A stretch of DNA of 64,000 bases. Origin: Molanna angustata (Eukaryota; Arthropoda; Insecta; Trichoptera; Molannidae). Every line of letters starts with the position of its first letter. Positions within the stretch are counted from its first letter, which is position 1. The position numbers were made by a program, and so were the translations under genes. A model generated the notes under the pieces. That model was not told the origin of the DNA and did not search any database. It was given only the letters and a program-made list of their open reading frames with translations. Positions 20,750 through 33,214 of the stretch are shown here, in pieces. The DNA lies in NCBI GenBank assembly GCA_963576475.1, contig OY754982.1, positions 16,248,217 to 16,312,216 of the forward strand. The letters are read 5' to 3'.

Positions 20750-23305
20750 TTTTTATTCTAAACTAAATCAAACACATTATAAAATCTGTTTATAATTATA
20801 TAATAGTCTACACTCTTGCACATGCCCATGACTAGTAGAATGGATACATCCATGTGACTCCAATGACTCTTATTAGCATTTTATTGTTTTTTATATATGT
20901 ACATATGTATTCTTTTAATTATTGTTAGTCGTAACCAATGTTATGTTTTTGAATGGATTATAAAAAAATAAAAAATAAATATTTCATTACCATCTAAGCA
21001 ATCACATGTCCACAAATATCTTATATATTCTTTTCTCATAATAATTTTTTAGTAATCTCATCGTTGGCAAAAATAATTCGAAAACTGTGTTTCTTTTATG
21101 AGCGTTAAGTGAACGTTTTGTGAGGATTATTTTTATTTTAAAGAAATCTGATTTCAAGTATTATTATAGTTTATAAAACTGTTTGAAACTAATTTTAAAT
21201 ATGACTCAAAACGCTTTTTAAATGTCTTATAACAAATATGTTAATGAAACTTATGATTAGTGAAACTTATGTGATAAAAGTTTCAATAATCAGCTTCATA
21301 TACACGATGTGCTAAATGTCATTGGATTTATCAAAAGAATAATTTTTAATGGAAAATAAATTCCCAAATATGTTCTTTGTATTGAAACATGCTATCTTTG
21401 AAATGACGGTGCACCAAAATTGACTTAAATAAATATGTCGATTCAAAATAAGATGCAACGAATTTGCCCAATGCCAAAGATTCTTGAGGTGGTCATATCC
21501 GCAATGCCAAAATAAAGAAAATAAACTGTCTTCTCCTACCAACAGACCTATGATTTGTTGTACAGGAATTCAGTCTACATATGCTTGGGGGTTAGGATGT
21601 CCATCTATCTCTTTGTCTTTGTTATGCTCTTCCTTGTGGTCACCAATCCTCTTTTATATCATATATCGCAGTAATTGGGTGCCTTTCAGGATTCATCTTA
21701 TCATATGTGTTCCCTCCAGTAATGAGCCGGAATAAAAAAAAAACATTGAGAACTACTAATCCGACCCATGCATTAATGTGATTTGAGATCTATAACTTAG
21801 TTCATTTTCATTGATACTTTAATTGAGGGGATGTTGCAATAGCAAATAATAGATTAGATATAATATATTTGTGAAGATTACTTTGATAACCTATCGATTT
21901 CAATCAATGATACTATTGTCTTTATTCGACAATGTCTAGATTACTGACATCATTAGATTGACATTACCTACCACAATATGTGACATTTACTGTTCTCTTT
22001 CATACTTCACTTTGACCTGTGTCTGCTTGTCACAAGTTCACATACTATATATGTAAAATATTTACTTAGGCTATTCATTATATAGTCTCGTGGTATTAAG
22101 GGGCCATAAAATTATTTAGTTACGAAATAAAAGCTAAAAGTTCATAGTAGGTAAACTGAATTTGACATATTTAATATTTACGGGACAATAAAATATGTCA
22201 AATTACATTCAAATTAAAAAAATTGTTGAATATTTCATATTGAACTTTTCCATTGATTTTCTTTCGGATACTTCACTGCTTTTGTTGCCGCAGTATAAAA
22301 TTATATACCTACTTAAAATCGTAAGCTAATATAGAAAGATAGCGACGCAGTATTTTTGAAAGTGTAACTGTGCGATTTCTGTATGCTCATCTTCGACATA
22401 ATATTTTGCATAAGTCAAAACCTTTCATCGTGATGTTACGTGCAACGGTGAACCAGAGACCGTCACCTGTCCATAAAGAGGTGAACTTCCTTTTGGAGAA
22501 AGGCTAATAACACCAATGAAGGGTTTTCAACAGAATCATCCAGAACGGATTAAATGCGATGAGCATTTGCCATAAGAACGTCAAAACTAACGGTATTTTA
22601 GACCACCAACATTAAGTTTTAATATTAAGAACATCAACAAATAATTTGTTCTATAATGGGCATATGAAATATGTTTTCAGATATTGGTAATAGGTATATT
22701 TTCAATAAATTGCACGTATATTGATGTTGTGGTTTAGGCATGCAGGTCTATATCTAAAACCTTTATGAAATACTTAAGTAAATAAACTCAATTTTTAGCT
22801 TAGATCAACGCTCACATGAGCATTTAAAACAAAATATTTTACAAGAAAAAACAAACACATACATTAAAATAATTTCAAAAAATAAAAAGGAACAATAAAA
22901 TAAAACAAACATAAAAACCTTAGATTATATATGATACAGATACCTAGTCAGCGCAATGAAAGTATGACAAATAAAACTAAGAACATTGTTCTGAGTTTCA
23001 CTCGCCCGGCCGTCAATACAGTCATAGAACACATAGAAGTAGGTACACGTAAATTCTCTTTTCTATGCAGTATACGTACACCTACCGATTCGATTACCGA
23101 TCTACCGCCTCACACACACATGTAAATAAAACTTGTCATACATTTGAATTCGAAATTTATATTGCACGCGGTTTCTGTACCTTATAATTCTATGATAAAA
23201 ACTATAATAATGTATAGTAACAAAAAACAGAGAAAAAAAACTTAATATTTTAACGAGGGCAGGGATACCTACCAGGTATATTATAGTTGTTTCTAATTAT
23301 TTGTG
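20750..23305. other. Long stretch without recognisable gene
   Basis: AT-rich. An 83-aa frame at 21484-21735 and a 64-aa frame at 22931-23125 show no motif I recognise. A patch near 22480-22600 is slightly richer in G+C but has no convincing frame. I see no RNA gene. Confidence 0.3.
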
Positions 23306-23311
23306 TTTTTG

Positions 23312-23530
23312 TTCTGACCTCTTGTTCCATTCCTATCGGCTTTGTATAATTCCTTGACTCTTCCCATGTGGCCAAACCATCTCATCGTGATCATTGCATT
23401 TTCATTCTATTAATTTGTTCTTTAATTGTGTCTTCATTTCATACATCATCCTATCAAAAATTCTTCTTAACGATCCCATTTCAACTGTTTTTATTTTGAT
23501 TTCTTGCAATTTCTGACATGACCAGCGTTG
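23312..23530 (-). pseudogene. RTE-like LINE relic
   Basis: The minus strand shows KIKTVEMGSLRRIFDRMMYE and then a degraded MVWPHGKSQGI-type stretch, equivalent to the AVE.xSLRRMCG...RWFGHIERM part of the RTE-like copy at 27.1 kb. It carries stops and frameshifts. Confidence 0.55.
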
Positions 23531-23575
23531 TGGATAAAAAAAACAAAAGATATTGCGTGTTTTATATTTAGATGG

Positions 23576-23715
23576 GTCGATGGCAGAGCGGTTAGCGCAT
23601 TGGGTTAGTAATCCTGTGGTCGCGAGTTCGAATCCTGCCTCGACCGATTTCGTTCACCTATAGCACAAGCATTTATGCTTATTTTAGGGAACGTAGGAAG
23701 ATGTATATGTACTTG
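23576..23715 (+). repeat. tRNA-derived SINE (family 3)
   Basis: The head has an A-box-like GCAGAGCGGTTAGCGC and a B box GAGTTCGAATCC. The body is CGATTTCGTTCACC...AGCATTTATGCTTA. The same head and body recur at 55137-55285, and degraded heads are seen at 40390-40500 and 56975-57040. Because the tRNA-like part always carries the same body, I treat it as a SINE and not as a tRNA gene. Confidence 0.75.
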
Positions 23716-23719
23716 TTTA

Positions 23720-24890
23720 ACAATGACATATTCCTTTAAAAAAAAAATTATTTATTTTATTACATACACAAAAAGAGATTACATTTAAAAAACTGACTTA
23801 TAAAGCCCCACTAGGCAAAAGCAGTTATTGAAATACACGTTGCAAGACTGCTAGCTGAAGATATCCCTTAAGACTTCCACGAGGCGAAACCAGAGGCGGT
23901 TAACTGGTTCTGCAGCGCTGGAACTGAGGCTTCAAAATCTATACCATAAGTATAGTAAGCAGGCAAAAGCCTATTCTGGATTTGTCATTTTTCCAGATTA
24001 ATTATTAGATCTAAAGTAATAAAGCAATCAATATGTTAGTGTGTGTGTGTGTTTGTCTCACGCCTTTTGAAAAACCAAGAGCATCTAAAAATCTAATTTA
24101 TGTGCGAACATGTACCAGTATACCTGATGCAGTGTCACGCTAAAAATAATGCGATTAAAATGCTGAATTTTAAAGATATTTCAATAATTATTTTTTTCAT
24201 ACAAAATATTCCAAGTCATATCTGTCAAAAAAGTGTACATTTTGCACGCAAATATCTGTTAGTTTAAAAGTTAGAAGTACGTATTTACACGAAAAAAATA
24301 TATTTTCAAGTATAACTTAGCTTTTAAGTGAAAAACATGGTGAATATTTTGTCTAATTATAATGTTTAACTTATTTTTAAAGTAAGCGTTTTGTACAAAT
24401 GTACATATAACCCCGCCATTTTAATATCTTTTCATACGATATTTAATTTTCCTACCGAATGAATATGTTCTTTAAAATAATATACCTTTGAAATAAATGT
24501 GATTATGAAATAATAAAATGAAACACAAGACTTTATAGCAAGTTTTAAGACATATATTGTAAAAGTCTGTTAATTATTAGTAAAGATATAGGCATAATAA
24601 AATTGCATAATTTGTATATAATATTAGATATTTCGGACAATTTTCGTTTTTGTGGCTTCGAACAAACCAATGTAGGTACCTACCTACATATCCAAAAAAT
24701 ATATCGAGCCCATTTGATATTAATATTTTATATGGGAATGGTTACTATGGTTACGGAAAGATTCTGATATTCAAATAAAATTTGTTATGAATCGAATTTA
24801 TTTAGAACATTGTTGTAGGTAGGTACCTACCTAATACTATTTACTTACAAATCGACAATAATATACTGATTTCCTATAGGAAAATTATTT
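23720..24890. other. No recognisable gene
   Basis: AT-rich, with several GTAGGTACCTACCTA-type words (near 24675 and 24820) that are common in lepidopteran genomes. A patch near 23860-23960 is less AT-rich but not identifiable. Confidence 0.3.
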
Positions 24891-24899
24891 TATTTATTT

Positions 24900-26955
24900 A
24901 TTTATGTATGTATGAATGGATGCATGTATGCTATGTGCTCCTAAACCGTTTGTCCGATTACAATGAAACTTTGGTGAATTGTCGAGCGTATGCCCGGGAT
25001 GGTTTCTGGATTTAAATTTTTTTCTTATTCTTCTTCTTCTTCGTGTATTTGGTCATTTTACCAATGAAAGCGGAATATCCTGGGAAACGAAGGTCCGACT
25101 GTCCCTCCAACTCGTCGCAGGTCTTCCAGGACGGTTTCTGGATTTAAACTTTTTTCTTCTTCTTCTTCATCGTGTATTTGGTCATTTTTCATATGAAGTT
25201 GGAGTATTCTGGGAGAAGAAGGTCCAACTGTCCTTCCATCTCTTCACAGGTCTTCCAGGACGGGTTCTGCATATAAACTTTTTTCTTCTTTTTCTTCGTC
25301 GTGTATTCGGTCATCTTACCTATGAAGATGAACTATCCTGGGAGAAGAAGGTCCAATTTTCCTTCCATCTCTTCGCAGGTTTCTGGATTTAAACTTTCTT
25401 CTTCTTCTTCTTTTTCTTCTTCATCGTGCATTTGGTCATTTTACCTATGAAGGTGGACTATCCTGGGAAAAGAAGGTCCAATTTTCCTTCCATATCTTCG
25501 CAGGTATCTGGATTTCAACTTTTTTCTTCTTCTTCTTCATGTATTTAGTCATTTTACCTTTAAAGGTGGAGTATCCTGGGGAAAGAAGGTCCTTTCATCT
25601 CTTCGCGGTTCTTCCAGGATGGTTTCTGGATTTAAACTTTTCTTAACCGACTGAAGGGACGGAATGTAATGAAGGGAAGGGATGCACTAAAGGGCCTGAA
25701 GGGACGGGAGGTACTGAAGGGCCTGATTGGAAGGGACGTAATGATGGATTGAAGGGACGGGAGGTACTGAAGGGACGGGAGGTTCTGAAGGGTCTGAAGC
25801 GACGGTTCATGGAGTTTAATTAATTTTCTTCTTAATTTTATGTAGACCTTACAGTTTTTACACAAACTATTTCCTTTAGTCTTTTTCTTCGTTTTCTTAT
25901 TTTATGTAGAACTTGGGTGAATTTTATACAAACTCTTTCTTATAGATTAATCTTCTTCTTCTTTTATGAAGACCTTTTAGTCAGTTTTTAAACAATCTAT
26001 TTCCAATAGTCTAATTCTTCTATTTTATGTATTTTTTCTTATTTTATGTAGACCATTGGAATAGTTTTTTATACAAACTATTTCTTATAGTCTTATACCT
26101 ATTCTTCTCTTTTTTATTTAGACTTTTGGGTTAGTTTTAAGTCTAATAGTCTATTGTGCAGAAATATTATTAACGATATGCACACTTGATGAAAATACAT
26201 ATGTAAAAACGAATGGGATGTGGGATGTGACGATGTAATCTGCACTAGAATATTTTCAATACTTTTGTTTAATCAAATTTAAACCATTTATATCATCCTA
26301 TTTTGAATAATTTTCAACACGTTCATATTTGATTTCGTTGACAATATTTAAATAATGGGGGTTGTGGCCATAACTGAACTCTTCACAACGTTTATATTCA
26401 AATTAAAAACTATTTACTATAGTTTAAGTCTTCTTCTTCTTCGTTAATGTAGGCTTTTGTGTCAATTTTAAGTCTATAAGTCTAATTGTGCAAAAATATA
26501 ATGCACACTTGATGAAAAAATATAAAACGAATGGGATGTGACCAACGCTAGATCTTTTCAGTACATTTGTTTAATCAAATTTTAACCACATCCCAACATC
26601 CAAAATTACTAAATTTTCAATAGGTACATATTAAAATTCATTTCGATGATAATATTTAAATTGGGGGTTGCGGCCAAACCAATCTCTACAACGTTGATAA
26701 ACAGTCACATTTAAAACCATTTCGCATAGTCCATGCGTGCAGAAATTGTACATCACACTTTATAGCAATATATAAAAAATAATGAGTTGTGGCCATCACT
26801 TGAACATTTTACAATCAAATTCAATCATATTTCAAACCACTTTTCATAGTCCGATTTTGCAAAATAATTGGGTGACAATATTATAAAAACGATTGCTTTT
26901 TCCTTCACAATTTTACATTCTTGGCCAACGGCGGGACATAAAAGCTAGTTATAAA
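24900..26955 (+). mobile_element. Helitron-like element rich in minisatellites
   Basis: A ~2-kb block that ends GCGGGACATAAAAGCTAGTT, that is CTAG followed by T, the 3' end style of Helitrons. Near its start is TGTCCGATTACAATGAAACT. Internally it consists of three repetitive zones: ~125-bp units (24995-25650), an ~18-bp GAAGGGACGGGAGGTACT minisatellite (25650-25805), and diverged ~300-bp units containing GCACACTTGATGAAAA and CGAATGGGATGTG (26155-26900). The GGGACGG repeats resemble, in reverse, the short fragment at 8911-9157. No Rep/helicase frame is found, so it would be non-autonomous. Its left border is not defined. Confidence 0.5.
24995..25650 (+). repeat. Tandem repeat, ~125-bp period
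   Basis: About five and a half units, each starting CTGGATTTAAACTTTTTTCT and including TTTGGTCATTTTACC and AGAAGGTCCAA. Unit starts fall near 25008, 25137, 25266, 25382, 25507 and 25626. The 137-aa frame across 24979-25392 only reflects the in-phase repeats. Confidence 0.85.
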
Positions 26956-26999
26956 TAAAAAGATATTGAAAGGAGAGTAACGGCAGGGAATACAGAGTG

Positions 27000-27490
27000 A
27001 ATGGTGTATTAAAATCCCAATTATTTCGAGGCAAGCAAAGCTCGCGGTACACAATGGTATCGTCCTACCGACTCTAATGTATGCTAGTGAGACATGGACA
27101 TGGCAGAAGACGCATGAAAGTAGAATTAACGCGGTTGAAAAATGGGGTCACTAAGACGAATGTGTGGTAAAACGGTGTATGATAGAATAAAAATAAATAT
27201 CATAAGTAAGATGAAAATAAATGCCCTAAGGTGGTTTGGCCACATAGAAAGAATGAGTGATGACCGTCTGACAAAAAAATATATAAGGCTGATAAAAGAG
27301 GAACGAGAAGAAGAGGTCGGCCAAGAAAAAATTGGCACGATCACATAAATGGAATTTTGAAAGATGGAGACGTTAGGAGTAAGAATAACAGAACAGCGTG
27401 TGTGAGAAGATGTATGTCAAGAGAGAGGAGTCTGGCGTAGGGTTCTCTCTGCCTACCCCAAATAGGGAAAAGGCGTGATGGTATGGTAAA
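27000..27490 (+). pseudogene. RTE-like LINE 3' part, degraded
   Basis: Frame-broken remains in family order: HNGIVLPTLMYASETWTWQK, THESRINAVE, SLRRMCGKTVYDRIK, MKINALRWFGHIERMSDDRL, then GRPRKKWHDHINGILKDGD and CVRRCM in other frames, and a 3' end CCCTACCCC...GCGTGATGGTATGG. Several frameshifts make it non-functional. It is the longest copy in the window of the family that ends in a (TATG)n-type tail (other copies at 16.7, 41.6, 51.7 and 62.7 kb). Confidence 0.75.
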
Positions 27491-27499
27491 AATTAAAAC

Positions 27500-28424
27500 A
27501 AAAGGCAAAATGTAAGTATGTAATGTATGCACGTAGAGAGAACTGATTCATTAATAAATCTGTTGGTGTGCATTAAATATAATAATATTAAAATTTATCA
27601 TGGGAAAGACATCATAATTTAACACATGATCTGATGGTAAATCTTTTATACCTACCTATCTTCAGTCACGATCACCAATGTACCATCACATCTCATGAAC
27701 TTACTCATCTATATGAAGTCCAGTTCAGAAATAGAGATGAACATAATACGTCTGAAAGCCGTTACACCTCTGCCGGGTGTCATAGGTGAAAACGAAAGCC
27801 ATATACTACTTATATACCATATTACATATATCATAACGATATCGATATAATAATATTACGTCAGGATTTCAACGTTTATTGATTTGTCACGAAAGGACCA
27901 TAATGGCGTGTACTCGGCATTATGACAGTCGTAAATATAAAGGGACTAACTTTCAATGATAATCGCAACTATAAAATTGTACGATTTATGTGGCGCTGAT
28001 TTCGTGAAAATCTCATCCCAAGGGTACAAAAAATCTGTGTCTAATAAGATTGATGAAAATTCTCCATACATAACTAATAAAATTGTTTAATTTCATGAAT
28101 TTTTCATGTCACAAAATTTTCCGATTGGACGTCGCAAAAATGTAATTAAAATGTTTTTCTACTTATTTATTTATTGATTGTTTCTTCGCATACAAAAATC
28201 AGATAGCAAAAAATCAAATATTACGTGTGATACAAAATGAAAAAGATCAAAGTATAAACATATAAACAACAATGCTAAAAAAACATTGAATTTTCGACAT
28301 TTCCCAATTTTCTTTCAGGCGTTTGCCTAGTCCGAAGGTTCTAGGCACACCCCTGAGGTGAACTATTTTACATTCAAATTTTGTTATGAATCAAAATTTG
28401 AATGTAAGACCCAGTACTTTTTAT
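27500..28424. other. Mostly unassigned; short LINE 3' motif at 27991-28024
   Basis: AT-rich. At 27991-28024 (minus strand) sits the CCCTTGGGATGAGATTTTCA-type motif that ends L2/CR1-like elements in this window. Nothing else is recognisable. Confidence 0.4.
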
Positions 28425-28437
28425 TGATCATTTTTGC

Positions 28438-29256
28438 CGTCTATTTGAGTTAGGCCTAGCGGTGGATCCGTGGTGTGCTTGTGGTACCGGCGCCTAGAAT
28501 GCAGAGCATATCCTTTGGGAGTGCCCTTTGTTGATGGATGCCAGGGAGAATATGATAGGAGGTATGTGTGCAGGCACCGCCCGGCCAGTCTGGTTTGGCG
28601 AAGTGCTGGCGAACAATCACAATGTTGCTCGTTTCGAAGAGTTTGTTGATGTGAGGGTCTCACGCTGGGATGAGCTCCGGAGACCGGGTTTACCCCCGGT
28701 CGAAGATCTCGTACAGCGGTGGGCCTAATCTGGCCTGGAGTGATACTGTGGCGGAGTGGTCGATGACTCGTTGACGTTTCGTGCCGTCCCTTCTCCCTTC
28801 GTGGAGGTGTCTAAATCAAGTGCCCCCATCTGGGTGGGTCCTCCTTCCTCGCGTCGAGGTTAGCTATCGCACCTGGTGATGCGGGTGCGATGGCTCTTTT
28901 GAAATGTCAGGACGCCTCTGTCCTGGCTCCCTCACCTATTAATCTAAAGCTTAAGACTAAGACAGTAGTATTAAGACAATTAGCTTGTAAGATGTATAGT
29001 TATACTATGATGCTAGTTATAAGTAGTTATAAGTACCTAGAAATTAAGATTAGTTTTAATATTAGTAAGATGCATTAGGTAGGCTTCATCCTCGAATGAG
29101 GGCACTGAGAGTCTATAATTTAGCAGGCGGGGTTTGTTGGGGGGAGCCCATCCGGCAAACTCCGAGCCCGCCTGCGTAAAAAGATTTGCAAGTAAGTGCG
29201 GGTAAAGAGGTGCTAACGCGCCTGAGATACCCGGGTAAGCGGTGGGTGACTTTCAG
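28438..29256 (+). mobile_element. 5'-truncated R1/Jockey-type LINE insertion
   Basis: An 819-bp GC-rich insertion flanked by perfect 13-bp direct repeats, TGATCATTTTTGC, at 28425-28437 and 29257-29269. It begins inside the C-terminal zinc-knuckle region: DPWCACGTGA, an in-frame TAG, then NAEHILWECP, giving the C-x-C...H-x4-C arrangement of R1/Jockey-type reverse transcriptases. The frame then runs to TAA at 28728 (ending EDLVQRWA). A ~530-bp 3' UTR follows. The 3' end has no poly(A), which fits R1-type elements better than Jockey. Its base composition is unlike its surroundings. Confidence 0.8.
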
Positions 29257-29377
29257 TGATCATTTTTGCAATGGTTTATGAAAACAATTGCGGCATCAAT
29301 CGTTAGGTTTGAGCAAGATTGTGATTGTCTCCAGCCTCCCGGCACAAGAAGAAGAAGAAGATGATGATGATTCGCTA

Positions 29378-29745
29378 CTACCACCATCACCCGCTCTCTA
29401 TATGGGATAGCAAACGGCCCCTTCACAGAACGCTAAGTGAGCGACAAGAAAAAAAAATGCATAGCACGAAAAGTAGCTCGTGGAGCCCTCTAGATTAGCA
29501 AAATCGCCACCATAGTGCAAAAAGAAAAATCGACGAATGTGAATGGAAGATTCACACTCGTGGACTGTCATTGACTTCAGATCTTGTGAAATGAGAAAAA
29601 TCAGGGATATGACCAAGATCTCTGTAAAAAATTAACCTACTGGGAATCTAATAATAGGAAGGCACCATAACTATGACAGAACTTCTTAAAGGCTTTAAAA
29701 TTGTTCTTCGAGATCACAAAATCTGCATGACCAATGGGACCTTGA
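29378..29745. repeat. Dispersed repeat E, copy 1
   Basis: Landmarks: CACCATCACCCGCTCT near the start, GGAGCCCTCTAGATTAGCAA, CGACGAATGTGAATGGAAGA, AATAGGAAGGCACCATAACT and GTTCTTCGAGATCACAAAAT. The same order is present at 32672-33000 and 54682-55030. It has no open frame. The (GAA)n(GATGAT) run just before it (29345-29370) may be a LINE tail or part of the repeat. Confidence 0.75.
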
Positions 29746-29749
29746 TATG

Positions 29750-30455
29750 TTAAATTATGTTAAGTTTGGTCTGGGTATTGACAGAATTGACATGAGGCAG
29801 AGGAGGTAATTTTAAATCTGTGAAAATCACTTTAAAATTTCCGTGTCCTGTGAAAAAATGAGAAGATTATAAGTCGGGTACAATCCAAGAAGAAGATGAT
29901 ATATTTCTGCTGCAAAATACATACATAACTGGTAGATATCTATAAATGAATATGATCAAATACTCAGAACGAACAATTATACATAGGCAATCGGACTTTG
30001 TATCGTCACTGCATATTTCATACATTTCATTGGAACATAATATATGATATTTACACAAGAAAGAATGAATTTTGAACATTAGATACTCGAAGACCATTCA
30101 GAACGAGTCTTATTGCGATTCTGCATATAAAAAAATCCTTTATGATAATAATACTAAAGGTATCTGACACTTGAACTGACCCACTTTGTAGCTCACAAAG
30201 AGATTAGCTTCTCTATTTTATTGCCAAGGAGGTAGAATCTTCAATATGTCCCCATATACAATATACCTATGTGTGATAACATCACCATCTCGAATAACAC
30301 GCTATTATTCTGCATATTTGGTATTGTGTTCTGTCTTGTCGCCAGGGATGCACTTTCAATATCTGAGATCATATAACAATTTAATAAAATACGAAATATA
30401 CCTACTTTACATTTTTTTGGTACCATGTAAGGAGTTCCATTAATTTATTTTTTTC
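29750..30455. other. No recognisable gene
   Basis: AT-rich; several short frames of 60-76 aa on both strands, none with a motif. Confidence 0.3.
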
Positions 30456-30459
30456 TACA

Positions 30460-30760
30460 CACATACAAACTATCGCGGGTGTGCATTAAACCTTATAATA
30501 AAAGGAAGCACGATACATATTTGTATTTCCACGCACCAGTCTCAAGACAACATATATAATGGGTTATGGACCTTATTGCTAAACTATGTAGTATTTTTCC
30601 TTTTGTACTTATTTTCGATTACCCGGCTCTTAGGGCACACCCAAAAACGATGAAAATACAAAAGTGTGAATTCACTACCTATTCTATCCCCACATATCAG
30701 TTTTATCTCACCTAAAAAGGCAACCTCCATTATGGGTGGGGAACTTCATTAATCTGAACA
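30460..30760 (-). repeat. Dispersed repeat F, reverse copy
   Basis: It contains, in reverse, the landmarks of repeat F: CGATTACCCGGCTCTTA (compare TAAGAGCCGAGTAATCG at 31670) and CGGGTGTGCATTA..TTATAA. It is more diverged than the copies at 31640 and 51137. Confidence 0.5.
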
Positions 30761-30764
30761 AGAA

Positions 30765-31635
30765 GTTAGTAAGAGTAAATATTAATTTAATTGGTTTACA
30801 AAGAATAACAAAATTTGCGAGAATGTTTGAAAATGAGAAATAATTAAAAAAAACTCTTACGAACCTACAATGTCATATCTACTTATTGAAGAAGAGATAA
30901 CGGACGTTCTCGAAATGCGTAAGCATAACTTATATCGATGAGCAAAGAAATTATTTGACAAATATAGCACAAGTTTTTTCTTCGGTGTGTTTATAAATTG
31001 AAACAAAGTAAAATATTCATTTAGCCACTACAGTCTGGATGATTGTATTTCAAAAGACGAACAAAAATAAACACACAAAAACAATATCGGTGAGAATGAG
31101 TATAACCTATTACAGAAAAAAACAAATGAAAAATGTGCAACAAACATGTTGGTCATTAAGTTGCGTAAAAATCTGTGCCAGGATATTAAAGGGTTCAATG
31201 AAACACCAAAAACAAAAAAAATTCCAGGAAAAACTGTTACTATCAGATAAACAAATGGTCTCTATTTTTTAGAAGGCTTGATTCTAAACGAGCCATCAAA
31301 TCATAATAGACCCATTACAAAACTCTGCACATGTTATCTTCTCCACCAGTTCTGTTCTGGTCATTGAGATTATATTATCTACTTATTATTTATATGGACA
31401 ACGCACTATTTGTTCGATGAAACATGGAAACCTATGGACATACTCTCCTGAAACAGGAACGATAATTCAGCAGGATCTAAGGATAAATTAAATGTTTTAA
31501 CTTTTTATTTGAGTGTTCGAGACAGCGTTCAAATTGTAGAACTGGGAGGCTTGTTTCCATTAAGCAAATTTTCCAACCAACCTATAAGGGTCTTCAAATA
31601 AATACTATCATTAAAATGCTGTTAAAAATCCGGCT
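30765..31635. other. No recognisable gene
   Basis: AT-rich, A-rich on the plus strand. A 77-aa Lys/Gln-rich frame at 31039-31272 has no recognisable domain. Confidence 0.3.
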
Positions 31636-31639
31636 TAGA

Positions 31640-31885
31640 ATAGTGCTTCCACTCCTTTCTTTGTCCCGTATAAGAGCCGAGTAATCGAAAATACACGAGG
31701 AAAAATAACATTAAGTATATAATATATTTTTTTAAATAGTTGAGGTTCACCACTTATTCTGGATGTTGCGTTTTTGATGAGACGAGACTAGTGTGTGAGA
31801 TACACACTGGTGTGGCTTCCTTTTATAAGCTACACCCGCACACATGTCGCTGGTTATCGTGATGATATGGCTGAATGAACATTTG
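31640..31885 (+). repeat. Dispersed repeat F, copy
   Basis: The family order is GGCTTAGAATAGTGCTTCCA, AAGAGCCGAGTAATCGAAAA, TGAGGTTCACCAC, GACGAGACTAGTGTGTG, CTTTTATAAG, ACCCGCACACATGTCGCTGG, then a GATATGGCTGAATGAA end. The best companion is 51137-51420; others lie at 33018, 48690 and 48985. The class is unknown; the GAATGAATG-like end resembles a LINE tail. Confidence 0.65.
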
Positions 31886-31889
31886 ACAT

Positions 31890-32665
31890 GAATGATTTGT
31901 CAAAAAAGGTATAGTTGAAGGTATATAAGGAAATTATCCCGAAACAGGACAAGTCATTTTCAATTCATTTTAGCTATGTGTCAAGTACCTACAAAATATG
32001 ACAACCATTGACATATCTAAATGAAGAACAGTGTATTATTGTTTGTTCTTTATTATTTCGTGGTTCTGGCTAGTTCTGAAATAATAATAACGAGATACTA
32101 GATAAAAAAAACCTTAAACAGACAGACAACTAAGTAGGTACAAGCAACCCAGTCTATTGTTAACAAGGACAAATATTTTGACAATAATGTCATTGGGTCT
32201 ATTATACAACAGTTAAATGTGCATATTGTAAAACGCTTACGACATCAACAGATGTAATTGCCTTCTTTAACAATCGAATTCAGAAGCAAAGACCATTCAT
32301 TTCATTTTTGTTACTGTGTTACTTACTTTCTTAATTTTTTTTTGTGACAGCAAAAAAACTTTTGTTGTTGAAGGTAAAAAGATATTATTGGCATGTTTCC
32401 TTTTATTGTGAACAATGGTACACATAATACATTTTTAATAAGTGTCTTCATTTTGATTGAATAGTAAAAAAATTTAACGCTTTCTTCCCTATGCAAGTGG
32501 CGAGTGAATTTCTAAGCGGCAATTCCTTTCAAGCAACCAGTATTTATAGTTCTGAGAACCAATTTATGTGTGAAAAATAATTGTAACCCAGGACATCAAC
32601 ACAGTAGTCAAACGACTTGCCGAGGCGGTTGAGGACTATCTACCATTATCATTTTAATACATTTC
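31890..32665. other. No recognisable gene; degraded SINE tail
   Basis: AT-rich. Near 32490-32560 there is a degraded reverse copy of the family 2 SINE body (CAAGTGGCGAGTGAAT). Nothing else is identifiable. Confidence 0.35.
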
Positions 32666-32671
32666 GATACT

Positions 32672-33000
32672 GCCACCAACACCCGCTCTGCATATGGAGA
32701 CTGTAAATGGCGACTTCACAGAACACTGTGAATGACAAGGAAAATATGCATAACACAAAAAGTAGCTCATGGAGCCCTCTAGATTAGCAATCTCAGCACC
32801 ATAATGCAAAATAACAATCGACGAATGTGAATAGAAGATGCACACTCGTGGACTTCAGATCTTTTTAAATAAGAAACATCAGCGGTTTGACCAAGATCTC
32901 TGTAAAAAAATAACCTACTGGTAATCTAACAATAGTAAGGCACCATAACTATGACAAAACTTTTCAAATTGGCTTTAAAATTGTTCTTCGAGATCACCCA
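32672..33000. repeat. Dispersed repeat E, copy 2
   Basis: Same landmarks as at 29378, in the same orientation: ACCCGCTCTGCATATGG, GGAGCCCTCTAGATTAGCAA, CGACGAATGTGAA, GGCACCATAACTATGACA, GTTCTTCGAGATCAC. It ends where repeat F material begins at 33018. Confidence 0.75.
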
Positions 33001-33017
33001 TTAATACACTTATAACG

Positions 33018-33165
33018 TTGTTATTGTATGTACGAGACTGGAGTGTTGGTATCCACGCATGTACTTATCGTGCTTCCTTTTACAAGGTCATTCCCGCCCG
33101 CACACCTGTCGCTGGTAACCCTACATCGTGGAATAAGCCGTGATGGTATGCATGAATGTAAACAA
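33018..33165 (+). repeat. Dispersed repeat F, copy
   Basis: A 3' part of repeat F: GAGACTGGAGTGTTGGTATC, CTTCCTTTTACAAGG, CGCACACCTGTCGCTGGTAA, then GCCGTGATGGTATGCATGAA. Confidence 0.65.
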
Positions 33166-33214
33166 GTATGTGTAATTGATGTAAAATACAAAGATGGCTT
33201 GTGCGCAACTGCCC

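Noticed and set aside
23576..23650. tRNA gene (Thr-like anticodon region)
   Set aside because: The tRNA-like head is always followed by the same body (also at 55137), so it is a SINE.
24979..25392. 137-aa repetitive frame (FLDLNFFL / RVFGHF repeats)
   Set aside because: The period of the tandem repeat happens to keep the frame open; no start context or domain.
24995..25650. CRISPR-like regular repeats
   Set aside because: Units are contiguous diverged minisatellites without unique spacers, in a eukaryotic setting.
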